11,947 nt of DNA, taken from the NCBI GenBank assembly GCA_023301205.1, contig JALZVC010000245.1:1-11947 (forward strand). Direction: 5' to 3'. The stretch is from Flavobacteriaceae bacterium. Lineage in GTDB: Bacteria; Bacteroidota; Bacteroidia; Flavobacteriales; Flavobacteriaceae. Every line of letters starts with the position of its first letter. Positions within the stretch are counted from its first letter, which is position 1. The position numbers and the translations under genes are program-made. The notes below the pieces were generated by a model that saw nothing but the letters and a program-made list of their open reading frames with translations, made no database searches and was not told the origin of the DNA. This document shows positions 1 through 6,315 of the stretch, piece after piece.

Positions 1-509
1 ATATTCCATAATTCTGGTCGTTGGTTCTTAGGGTTCCATTGTCCAAAATCATCTCTGTGAGAGAAGAAACGTTCTTTAGCTCTTGCTTTCTCTTCATCAC
101 GACGTCCTCCACCTATTGCACAATCAATCTTATTGCTTTCTATGGCATCAAGTAGTGTCGTAATTTGCAAAGCATTACGTGTTGCATTTTTACCTTTTTC
201 TTCGGCTACTCTTCCTTCATCAATAGACTCTTGAACAGAACCTACAATAAGTTGACAGCCAAACTCTTTAATAAGGTCATCCCTAAATTGAATTGTTTCA
301 GGAAAGTTATGCCCTGTATCAACGTGCATTAATGGAAAAGGAATTTTTGAAGGGTAAAACGCTTTTTTTGCCAAGTGTGTTAACAAGATAGAGTCTTTTC
401 CTCCAGAAAACATGATTACTGGATTATCAAATTGAGCCCATACTTCGCGAAGTATATAAATTGCTTCAGACTCTAATTCATCAAGATAATTGAGGTAATA
501 TTTACTCAT
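1..509 (-). CDS. cysD: Sulfate adenylyltransferase small subunit CysD (3' part cut by the window edge)
   Basis: CysD is the catalytic ATP-sulfurylase subunit. With the GTPase CysN it makes adenosine 5'-phosphosulfate (APS) from sulfate and ATP in the cytoplasm. The first 169 codons are visible, from ATG at 507-509; the family is about 300 aa, so roughly the C-terminal 40% lies outside. The PP-loop ATP-pyrophosphatase motif SGGKDS is at residues 35-40. MHVDTGHNFPE is at 61-71 and the Gly/Arg-rich GGGRRDEEKARAKER segment at 133-147, all typical of CysD rather than of CysH. The start codon overlaps the cysC stop by 8 nt (ATGAGTAA), which implies translational coupling. It is the last visible gene of the six-gene minus-strand operon, and cysN is expected next. 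Identification is very secure. Confidence 0.96.
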   Translation of the reverse strand, partial: MSKYYLNYLDELESEAIYILREVWAQFDNPVIMFSGGKDSILLTHLAKKAFYPSKIPFPLMHVDTGHNFPETIQFRDDLIKEFGCQLIVGSVQESIDEGRVAEEKGKNATRNALQITTLLDAIESNKIDCAIGGGRRDEEKARAKERFFSHRDDFGQWNPKNQRPELWN

Positions 510-1107
510 TATTAGGTAATTTTATTTTATTTTCGATTAAATTAAATACGAGCTCAACACTATCCATAATACTGGTTACAGTGGTGTCAATCTCTATGTC
601 TGGATTATCAGGCGCCTCATAAGGTGCATTAATTCCAGTAAAATTTAGAATTTCTCCTCTTCTTGCTTTTGCATATAGCCCCTTAACATCACGCCTTTCG
701 CATTCTTCTAATGGAGTATTTACAAAAATTTCGACAAAGGTATTATTTCCTACTATATTTTTAATGTTTTCTCTATCAATCTTATAGGGTGATACAAAAG
801 AAGCGGTAACCACTAATCCTGCATCAAGCATTAAATTAGCAACTTCTGCTATTCTTCTTATATTTTCCTTTCTATCGTCTGGTGAAAATGTTAAATTATT
901 ATTGATTCCCTTTCTCACGTTATCCCCATCAAGTGCATAGGTTTTAAAACCTTTATCAAACAAAAACTTCTCTACTGCATTTGCAATCGTAGACTTACCA
1001 GAACCCGACAAGCCAGTAAACCACAACAATAGGCCTTTCTGCTTTAGTAGTACTTCTCGGTCTTCTTTACTGACTAAGAAGTCATGTGGAATAACATTTT
1101 CTTGCAT
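502..1107 (-). CDS. cysC: Adenylyl-sulfate (APS) kinase CysC
   Basis: CysC phosphorylates APS with ATP to give PAPS, the universal sulfate donor for sulfotransferases and the substrate of PAPS reductase. The protein is 201 aa, the normal length of a stand-alone APS kinase. The Walker A motif GLSGSGKST is at residues 32-40, the DGDNVR segment at 60-65, and FSPDDRKENIRR at 74-85. The loop FVSPYK at 104-109 contains the serine that is phosphorylated in the APS kinase family. It is not fused to CysN as in some bacteria. It starts 9 nt after the DUF2061 gene and overlaps cysD by 8 nt, so the genes are probably translated together. Because a CysQ gene is in the same operon and no reductase gene is seen, the PAPS may serve sulfation rather than only cysteine synthesis (inference). 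Confidence 0.97.
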   Translation of the reverse strand: MQENVIPHDFLVSKEDREVLLKQKGLLLWFTGLSGSGKSTIANAVEKFLFDKGFKTYALDGDNVRKGINNNLTFSPDDRKENIRRIAEVANLMLDAGLVVTASFVSPYKIDRENIKNIVGNNTFVEIFVNTPLEECERRDVKGLYAKARRGEILNFTGINAPYEAPDNPDIEIDTTVTSIMDSVELVFNLIENKIKLPNNE

Positions 1108-1116
1108 TGATACTAT

Positions 1117-1560
1117 TTATTTAAATTTTTTTCTAAAATCTCCTAATGGAATTTTAAGCCACATTCTCTCGTGAAAATAATACAAAAAGAACTTGGTAAA
1201 AAGTTCTGTTATTGCAATAAACAAGGCTATCTCAGTAAAACTATCTAACATATAACCAGAAATTAAAAAAGTAGTTGAAGTCGCAACTACACGCCAAGAA
1301 AGAGATTTAATTACTGTCCTTTTTTGAGTGACTTCTTTATCTTTTCTAAATTTTTGCCAGATTCTTTCGTGAACATAATAAATCAATAATTTAATAATGA
1401 ACTCTGCACCAGCTATCATACCTGCTAGTTCTAAACTACATTCATCAAATAAACAAGTAACTAAAAGCACAACTAGTATAGTGTCTACCGTAGCAACTAG
1501 CCGCCAAGATATACCCTTTACTATACTCCTAATGTGTGACTCTTGTTTAGCTTCGCTCAT
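1117..1560 (-). CDS. Tandem-duplicated DUF2061 membrane protein
   Basis: This is a 147-aa protein made of two copies of the DUF2061 module. Copy 1 (about residues 11-68) starts RSIVKGISWRLVAT and ends AEFIIKLLIYYVHERIW. Copy 2 (about 81-134) starts RTVIKSLSWRVVAT and ends TELFTKFFLYYFHERMW. Each copy has a basic/aromatic start, two hydrophobic stretches and a terminal HER.W, so about four membrane segments are expected in the inner membrane. The biochemical role of DUF2061 is not established. From its place between cysQ and cysC one can guess a role tied to sulfate or PAPS metabolism, for example transport, but the sequence does not prove it. The ATG follows the cysQ stop by only 2 nt. I am sure of the family and unsure of the function. 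Confidence 0.88.
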   Translation of the reverse strand: MSEAKQESHIRSIVKGISWRLVATVDTILVVLLVTCLFDECSLELAGMIAGAEFIIKLLIYYVHERIWQKFRKDKEVTQKRTVIKSLSWRVVATSTTFLISGYMLDSFTEIALFIAITELFTKFFLYYFHERMWLKIPLGDFRKKFK

Positions 1561-1562
1561 TT

Positions 1563-2348
1563 CTATATTGTAACCAAAAAATATGGATTTAATAAATTCT
1601 CGCGATTATAAAGTAAGGGCTTTTGGGTTTCTTGATTAATAACTTTACCACCAGCTGCTTGGCAGATTGCTTGACCTGCTGCAGTATCCCATTCCATTGT
1701 AGGCGCAAATCTAGGGTAGTAATGTGCTGTACCTTCTGCAACCAAACAAAATTTTAAAGAACTACCCTTTGAAACAATTTCAACTTCTTTGTCCTTCTTA
1801 ATTTCATTAATAAAATTTTCTGTGTCTTCATTTAAGTGTGATCTACTACCTACAATCTTAACTGGTTCTGTAATAGATGAAGCAACGTTAATCTGTTTTG
1901 ACTGTTTCACAATATCTTGAAAAGTCATTAATGGATCGGCTACAGTAATTTTGTATGACTTTTTATCTTTGGTAAAATAAAGCACCTTTGTTACAGGGAC
2001 ATAAATTACACCTAAAACTGGTACCCCATTCTCAACTAAAGCAATATTAACAGTAAACTCACCATTCCTTTTTATAAATTCTTTAGTTCCGTCTAATGGA
2101 TCTACTACCCAACAAGAGCCCCAGTCCTTTCGTGTACTAAATTCTGTTTGCTTATTTTCTTCGCTAATGATAGGATGAGCTGTCTTCTCTAAAAAAGTCA
2201 TTATAATATCATTTGCTTCATTGTCTGCGATTGTAAGTGGAGAATCATCTGACTTTAGCGCTATATCAAAATCTTCCATTTGATATATTTCCATTATTCT
2301 CTCTCCTGCTTTAATTGCAGCAGTTATTGCATTATTTAACGTTTCCAA
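1563..2348 (-). CDS. cysQ: 3'(2'),5'-bisphosphate nucleotidase CysQ
   Basis: CysQ hydrolyses 3'-phosphoadenosine 5'-phosphate (PAP) to AMP, which removes the inhibitory product of PAPS-dependent sulfotransferases and PAPS reductase. The 261-aa protein belongs to the Mg-dependent inositol monophosphatase superfamily and has all metal-site motifs: SEEN at residues 62-65 (E64), DPLDGTKEF at 83-91 (D83, D86) and WDTAAGQAI at 220-228 (D221). Length is normal for CysQ. It starts 12 nt after the Wzz-like gene and ends 2 nt before the DUF2061 gene, so it is inside the operon. A general inositol phosphatase is a formal alternative, but the KEFIKRNGEF segment after the DPLDGT motif and the neighbouring cysC and cysD argue strongly for CysQ. 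Confidence 0.95.
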   Translation of the reverse strand: METLNNAITAAIKAGERIMEIYQMEDFDIALKSDDSPLTIADNEANDIIMTFLEKTAHPIISEENKQTEFSTRKDWGSCWVVDPLDGTKEFIKRNGEFTVNIALVENGVPVLGVIYVPVTKVLYFTKDKKSYKITVADPLMTFQDIVKQSKQINVASSITEPVKIVGSRSHLNEDTENFINEIKKDKEVEIVSKGSSLKFCLVAEGTAHYYPRFAPTMEWDTAAGQAICQAAGGKVINQETQKPLLYNRENLLNPYFLVTI

Positions 2349-2360
2349 AGTTTATGTAGA

Positions 2361-3437
2361 TTAAGATGATTGATAGATATTCTTAAAAGATTTAAATAAT
2401 AATTTAAATACATAAAGAAAAATAGCTGCTAGAAAACCAATAAAAATAAATTTCATGATAATGGCAATGGGATTCGGGTTTAGCGACTCTAATGGCACTA
2501 CAGCAGGCTGTATGGTAGTAAACACTGGTGTGTCTTCATTTAAGTTTACCCCCTCTCTAATGCGTTGACTCTCTAATTCAGAATACACCGTATAAGCTAA
2601 GTTATACTCATTTTCTAATTGTTGCTTTCTTATGAGTGAGGTTTGCGTATTGTTAAATCTATTTCTATCGGTGTAATGAGCAAGTGAAGCTTGAGCAGCC
2701 ATAAATTCGGCTTTTTTTTCTATATACTCTTTGTATAAAAAATTGTAACGCTCTTGCGCCTTCGCAATTCTATAATCGATTATTTTTTGTTGTAATAGTA
2801 TTCTAGCGCTTTCCGTTAATTGAGTAGCTGGAATTCTTTCAGGCATTGTAGCCGCGATTGAGATGGACCCGTCAAATTCATCAATCGTTAATAAGATGTC
2901 TTCTTTCAATTTATTTATTAGTACCATTTCAGAACTTGAAATATACTCAAGAGAATCAATCTGTACTCCTAAAACTTCTCTTTTAGGTCTAAACTTACCT
3001 ATAATAAATCGAGGTAAACCAATAGTATACTTCTTCGCAGTATCAATAAAATCAGGTTTTTTTACCTTAGTATAATATTCTTTTAATGTTATGGCAGAGT
3101 CAACACCCTTGATGTTGATTAATGTCTCCATAACTTCTCGCTGATAAGACAGACTATTCATTATCTTGGGGTATAAAAAAACAGGTAAATCTTTTGATTC
3201 AGTTTTATTACCAACACTTAAACCTATTAGACTGGCAATACTCTTTAAACCACTCCCCGAACCAGAATCATTGGAAACTTGGGCTAAAAAGCTCGTGTTA
3301 GATTGATAACTTTTGGGAGTGAATATTGCTGTAAAAATCCCCAACAATAAAAAAAACCCTACCACTAAAAAAATAAATCTCTTCTTTGAGAAAAAGGCCT
3401 TTATGTAACTTAAAACTAACTTGATATCATCTTTCAT
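2361..3437 (-). CDS. Wzz/Wzc-type chain-length determinant (polysaccharide co-polymerase) without kinase domain
   Basis: This is a 358-aa inner-membrane protein with the layout of a polysaccharide co-polymerase. A transmembrane helix sits at about residues 21-39 and is followed by an extended periplasmic region. That region includes a long polar, probably coiled-coil stretch (about 212-295, rich in Q, E, K and A). The protein ends in a Pro-rich segment (PLESLNPNP, 315-323) and a second membrane helix at about 324-343. No Walker A motif or C-terminal tyrosine cluster is present, so the bacterial tyrosine-kinase part found in Wzc is missing. Its probable role is control of chain length, and it may bridge polymerase and outer-membrane exporter. 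It follows the exporter gene by 6 nt, the usual partner order. Family assignment is confident; the polymer made is not known. Confidence 0.88.
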   Translation of the reverse strand: MKDDIKLVLSYIKAFFSKKRFIFLVVGFFLLLGIFTAIFTPKSYQSNTSFLAQVSNDSGSGSGLKSIASLIGLSVGNKTESKDLPVFLYPKIMNSLSYQREVMETLINIKGVDSAITLKEYYTKVKKPDFIDTAKKYTIGLPRFIIGKFRPKREVLGVQIDSLEYISSSEMVLINKLKEDILLTIDEFDGSISIAATMPERIPATQLTESARILLQQKIIDYRIAKAQERYNFLYKEYIEKKAEFMAAQASLAHYTDRNRFNNTQTSLIRKQQLENEYNLAYTVYSELESQRIREGVNLNEDTPVFTTIQPAVVPLESLNPNPIAIIMKFIFIGFLAAIFLYVFKLLFKSFKNIYQSS

Positions 3438-3443
3438 AACTAC

Positions 3444-5858
3444 CTAACGGTTTATCAATCTATCAATTAATAAGGCTATTGCTGTCAAACCTGACGCAGC
3501 ACCAATACCTTCTTGCAGCGTAACACCACCTTCTCGCTTAATCTTCTTGGGAACAAGAATGATTGCTCCTGGTTCAAGTTCTGGATAACTTCTAAAAAAC
3601 AGGAACCGCTTTGTAGCAGCGATATCACCATTTGAATAAACTACATAAGTCTTTGATTTTTTAGCGTTTTGACTAAATCCTCCAGACTTATCAATGTAAT
3701 CTTTTAAATCCCATCCTTTCTCAAATCTAATTAATGAAGGGATAAATAGCTCACCCTCAGTTTTAATAGTTTCCTTAACTGAAGGAATTATAATACGATC
3801 TCCTTCTTTTAAGAATAAATTTGATTTTGAAGCAACTCCATTCTCGCTTAAAATTTCAACCAAATTTATCCCTACCCTAAATTCTTTTTTATTATTTAAA
3901 CTTGTCGCTGTAGTATCATTTATTTGAGCAGTGGTGAGCTTTAGAGCATCATCATTGTAGTAAGGATTAACGCGCACTAAAGTAGCTCCTTTTTCAAAGG
4001 CATAAGGTGACAAGCCCCCAGCTCTTTGAATAATGTCTGATATGCGCTCACCATTATTTTCTGCATAATAAGATCCCGGATAATTCACCTCTCCTTCGAC
4101 AAAAACTTGCTTTTGATCATTATACCCCTTTAAGCTCCTTACAGAAATTCTATCTTTAGGCCTAAGTAAAAACGATTCTCCTGCTTCATCCCCAAATTGA
4201 CCATTAGCAGAAACCGCTATGGACTCTGAAAGCGTTTCAAAATTATCATCTCCAATAAATCTGTAAATATCAATTTTATTACTGTTCGCGGCATCCGAAA
4301 AACCACCTGCTTGTAAGATTAAATCTTGCAATGTAATCCCATTAAAATATTCAAAAGATCTTGGATCCCTCACCGCCCCACTAATACTCACTTCAGCATC
4401 ACTTTGAAACGTATTTGCATCAAATATCCTAACTATATCATTGGGTTGTAACGTTATATTTTCAGTCCCATCCATAATATTTTTTAGCGTGAACTGAAGT
4501 GTAAATTTATCTATATTAGAATTTTTTCTGTAAATAATGCCTCGCTCTAGAAATGCGGTGTTTTTTAGACCAGAAGCTTTTTCTACTAAATCCTTTATTG
4601 TTAGTCCAGTAGAGTAAGGATATTCTCCTGGTCTATACACTGCACCACTTATGGTAATTTTATTTTCATATTCATCAATGATAGAATTTATAGTCAATCG
4701 ATCTCCAGACTGTAACTTTTCATTGACAATATTATCATAAGTAATTTCCTTTAACATACGACGATCGCTATTAATCCTATCTAGAATAAATCGATCTTTA
4801 AATGCGGTTGCCTTAAAACCACTTACATATTTAAGCAAATCTGAAAAACCTTCATTATCAAGTAATTCATAAACCCCTGGCCTTTTAACAGCACCAGAAA
4901 TTGTGACTCTCGACTTATACGGTGCAACTATAATTACATCCTGATCCTTTACGGTTTTGTTACCTTTTTGAGACCCATTAACTAAATATTGATAGACGTC
5001 AAAACTAGAAACTTCTTCTCCGTTTCTTACTAGCTTGATATCTCTAAAAGTACCTTCTTTTGTAGGACCTCCTGCTGCATAAAGTGCATTTAAAAGGGTT
5101 GATAAGGAACTTAAGGTATAGCTACCTGGCACTTTAACTTCTCCAATAATATTAACTTGTACAGATCTAGCATTCACTAAACTTAAACTTACAAAAACTT
5201 TATATGGGCTGTTTTCCGGAGCATCAATACCTCCGTAAACACGCTTTAATTTATTGGTAATAACTGTTTTTGCATCAGCAATAGACATACCACTCACAAA
5301 GGCAGGACCTACATTAGGAATACGTAAAGTTCCTTCCCTATCTATAGCCAGTGAATATGTATTCTCAGCAGCTCCCCAAATATTAACAACTAATTCGTCA
5401 CCCGGTCCAAGTTCATAATTTTTTGGAGTAGCCAAATTTAAATTTGGAGTGAACGTAATATTTTGATTGTTAAAAAAATCATATCCAAAGAGTGGATCAT
5501 CGTTAGATGGAACACTAATCTCAGCCCCTGTAAAACCTGCGGGATTAGAATCTGAAACCCCAAGATTAGTGTCAATTTGTTCGCCTTGAACAGCTACAGC
5601 GGTTGCACCAAAAGAACCAATCCTACTTTCAAAAGCAGCAATTTGATCTGAAGAAACTCCTTTACTCGAAGCAACTGCCTTGATCTGGTCTAAAGTATAA
5701 CCTTGTGCCTTTGCTTGCGACCAATATGTTTTTAGTTGATCATCACTCAAGGAGTCTATGTCATCTGGTAGCGACTGAGACTGAAGCGAAAGGGTAGTAA
5801 TAAAAAACAATACAAGTAAACTAATGTATGTTTTTATGCAATTTTTGTTTATCGACAT
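3444..5858 (-). CDS. Polysaccharide export outer-membrane protein (Wza/BexD type) with six SLBB domains
   Basis: This 804-aa protein is a predicted export channel for capsule or exopolysaccharide. A signal peptide covers about residues 1-28 (KTYISLLVLFFITTLSLQSQS). A helical segment (about 36-80) precedes a Poly_export domain at about 143-228 that begins NYELGPGDELVVNIWG. Six SLBB repeats follow, starting near residues 235, 317, 401, 489, 586 and 697. Most open with a [VI]xxxG[AE]VxxPG-like strand and contain an [AS][GS]G[FL]/AGG turn. A hydrophobic helix lies near the C-terminus (777-801). E. coli Wza is only about 380 aa and is a lipoprotein. This protein is twice as long and lacks a lipobox cysteine (only Cys7, before the hydrophobic core). 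It is the first gene of the operon and is followed by its Wzz-like partner. The AAAGG directly abutting the ATG is too close to act as a normal Shine-Dalgarno sequence. Confidence 0.92.
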   Translation of the reverse strand: MSINKNCIKTYISLLVLFFITTLSLQSQSLPDDIDSLSDDQLKTYWSQAKAQGYTLDQIKAVASSKGVSSDQIAAFESRIGSFGATAVAVQGEQIDTNLGVSDSNPAGFTGAEISVPSNDDPLFGYDFFNNQNITFTPNLNLATPKNYELGPGDELVVNIWGAAENTYSLAIDREGTLRIPNVGPAFVSGMSIADAKTVITNKLKRVYGGIDAPENSPYKVFVSLSLVNARSVQVNIIGEVKVPGSYTLSSLSTLLNALYAAGGPTKEGTFRDIKLVRNGEEVSSFDVYQYLVNGSQKGNKTVKDQDVIIVAPYKSRVTISGAVKRPGVYELLDNEGFSDLLKYVSGFKATAFKDRFILDRINSDRRMLKEITYDNIVNEKLQSGDRLTINSIIDEYENKITISGAVYRPGEYPYSTGLTIKDLVEKASGLKNTAFLERGIIYRKNSNIDKFTLQFTLKNIMDGTENITLQPNDIVRIFDANTFQSDAEVSISGAVRDPRSFEYFNGITLQDLILQAGGFSDAANSNKIDIYRFIGDDNFETLSESIAVSANGQFGDEAGESFLLRPKDRISVRSLKGYNDQKQVFVEGEVNYPGSYYAENNGERISDIIQRAGGLSPYAFEKGATLVRVNPYYNDDALKLTTAQINDTTATSLNNKKEFRVGINLVEILSENGVASKSNLFLKEGDRIIIPSVKETIKTEGELFIPSLIRFEKGWDLKDYIDKSGGFSQNAKKSKTYVVYSNGDIAATKRFLFFRSYPELEPGAIILVPKKIKREGGVTLQEGIGAASGLTAIALLIDRLINR

Positions 5859-5921
5859 CCTTTAAAATCTTATGAATAACTTTTAAAAAATTATGACCTA
5901 AACAAGGCGGTAAATTTTTTG

Positions 5922-5929
5922 CAAATATA
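5922..5929 (-). promoter_or_regulatory. Bacteroidota-type -7 promoter element (TATATTTG)
   Basis: Read on the minus strand the bases are TATATTTG, a perfect match to the TAnnTTTG -7 consensus of the Bacteroidota primary sigma factor. It lies 63 nt upstream of the ATG of the export gene, so a leader of about 55 nt is expected. A clear TTTG -33 box at the usual distance is not seen; TTGTTG at 5941-5946 is only 11 nt from the -7 element, closer than normal. It is the best candidate for the start of the six-gene operon. Such motifs also arise by chance in AT-rich DNA. Confidence 0.55.
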
Positions 5930-6199
5930 GAAAATCTATTCAACAATTACTTTAATCTATATATTTGTTTAAATAGCGTGTTTATTGCGCTGATCATCAT
6001 TTTCTTCCATCTTTATTTTCGACCAATATTATCTTTATATCGATTAGATTAAATCCAATAAAGTTTCGTTGGCTTTAATAAGTTCATATTATTTTTCATT
6101 TTGTGGTGTTAAAAGAAATGGCTAAGTTGACATCATTTATATATGTCCCTTTTTATGCTATAGAAATCGATTTTTCAGTACTATCTCATACCTAAAATT

Positions 6200-6238
6200 A
6201 AAAAAAAACATAAATGAACAGGGTTAAAAAACCTTGTT
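6200..6238 (-). terminator. Probable intrinsic terminator of the phosphoesterase gene
   Basis: On the minus strand, AACAAGGTT and AACCCTGTT (plus-strand 6230-6238 and 6217-6225) form a 9-bp stem with one G-U pair and a 4-nt loop. The stem is followed after about 8 nt by a run of nine T (plus-strand A at 6200-6208). It begins roughly 78 nt past the stop codon of the large gene. The gap between stem and T-run is longer than in a textbook terminator, so the assignment is moderate. Confidence 0.5.
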
Positions 6239-6315
6239 TGGCTAGTTTTTAGTACCGAAATTTCATAAATCCATAAGCAACTCATTTTATTGCCGGTTTA
6301 GTTAAAATGATGCTA

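Larger units (their letters stand above)
5859..6315. other. Gene-free intergenic spacer upstream of the polysaccharide/sulfate operon
   Basis: These 457 bases separate the stop of the phosphoesterase gene from the start of the export gene; both genes are on the minus strand. The stretch is very AT-rich and no convincing protein is encoded; the longest reading frames I traced are 25-34 codons with no recognisable content. It holds a probable terminator for the upstream gene (6200-6238) and a Bacteroidota-type -7 element for the operon (5922-5929). The remaining roughly 260 bases (about 5940-6199) have no signal I can name. The space is large for a simple promoter and could hold a regulatory leader or an sRNA, but nothing in it proves this. 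Confidence 0.7.

Noticed and set aside
2863..3075. Plus-strand open frame inside the Wzz-like gene, and similar antisense frames at 6440-6640, 6887-7096 and 10881-11117
   Set aside because: Each lies wholly inside a well-supported gene on the other strand and has no recognisable domain of its own.
5960..5967. Plus-strand TATATTTG, a perfect -7 promoter consensus
   Set aside because: No -33 box and no plus-strand gene for more than 4 kb downstream; probably chance, kept only as a minor point under the spacer finding.
5968..5997. Weak inverted repeat ATAGCG / CGCTGAT in the spacer
   Set aside because: Only a four-base core (AGCG/CGCT) is continuous, with mismatches outside and no T-run; too weak to call.
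6118..6195. 25-codon plus-strand reading frame starting ATGGCTAAG with an A-rich upstream stretch
   Set aside because: Very short, no recognisable motif, no clear promoter at a suitable distance; expected by chance in AT-rich DNA.
6181..6285. 34-codon minus-strand reading frame just after the phosphoesterase stop
   Set aside because: It runs through the probable terminator hairpin and T-run and has no recognisable composition.
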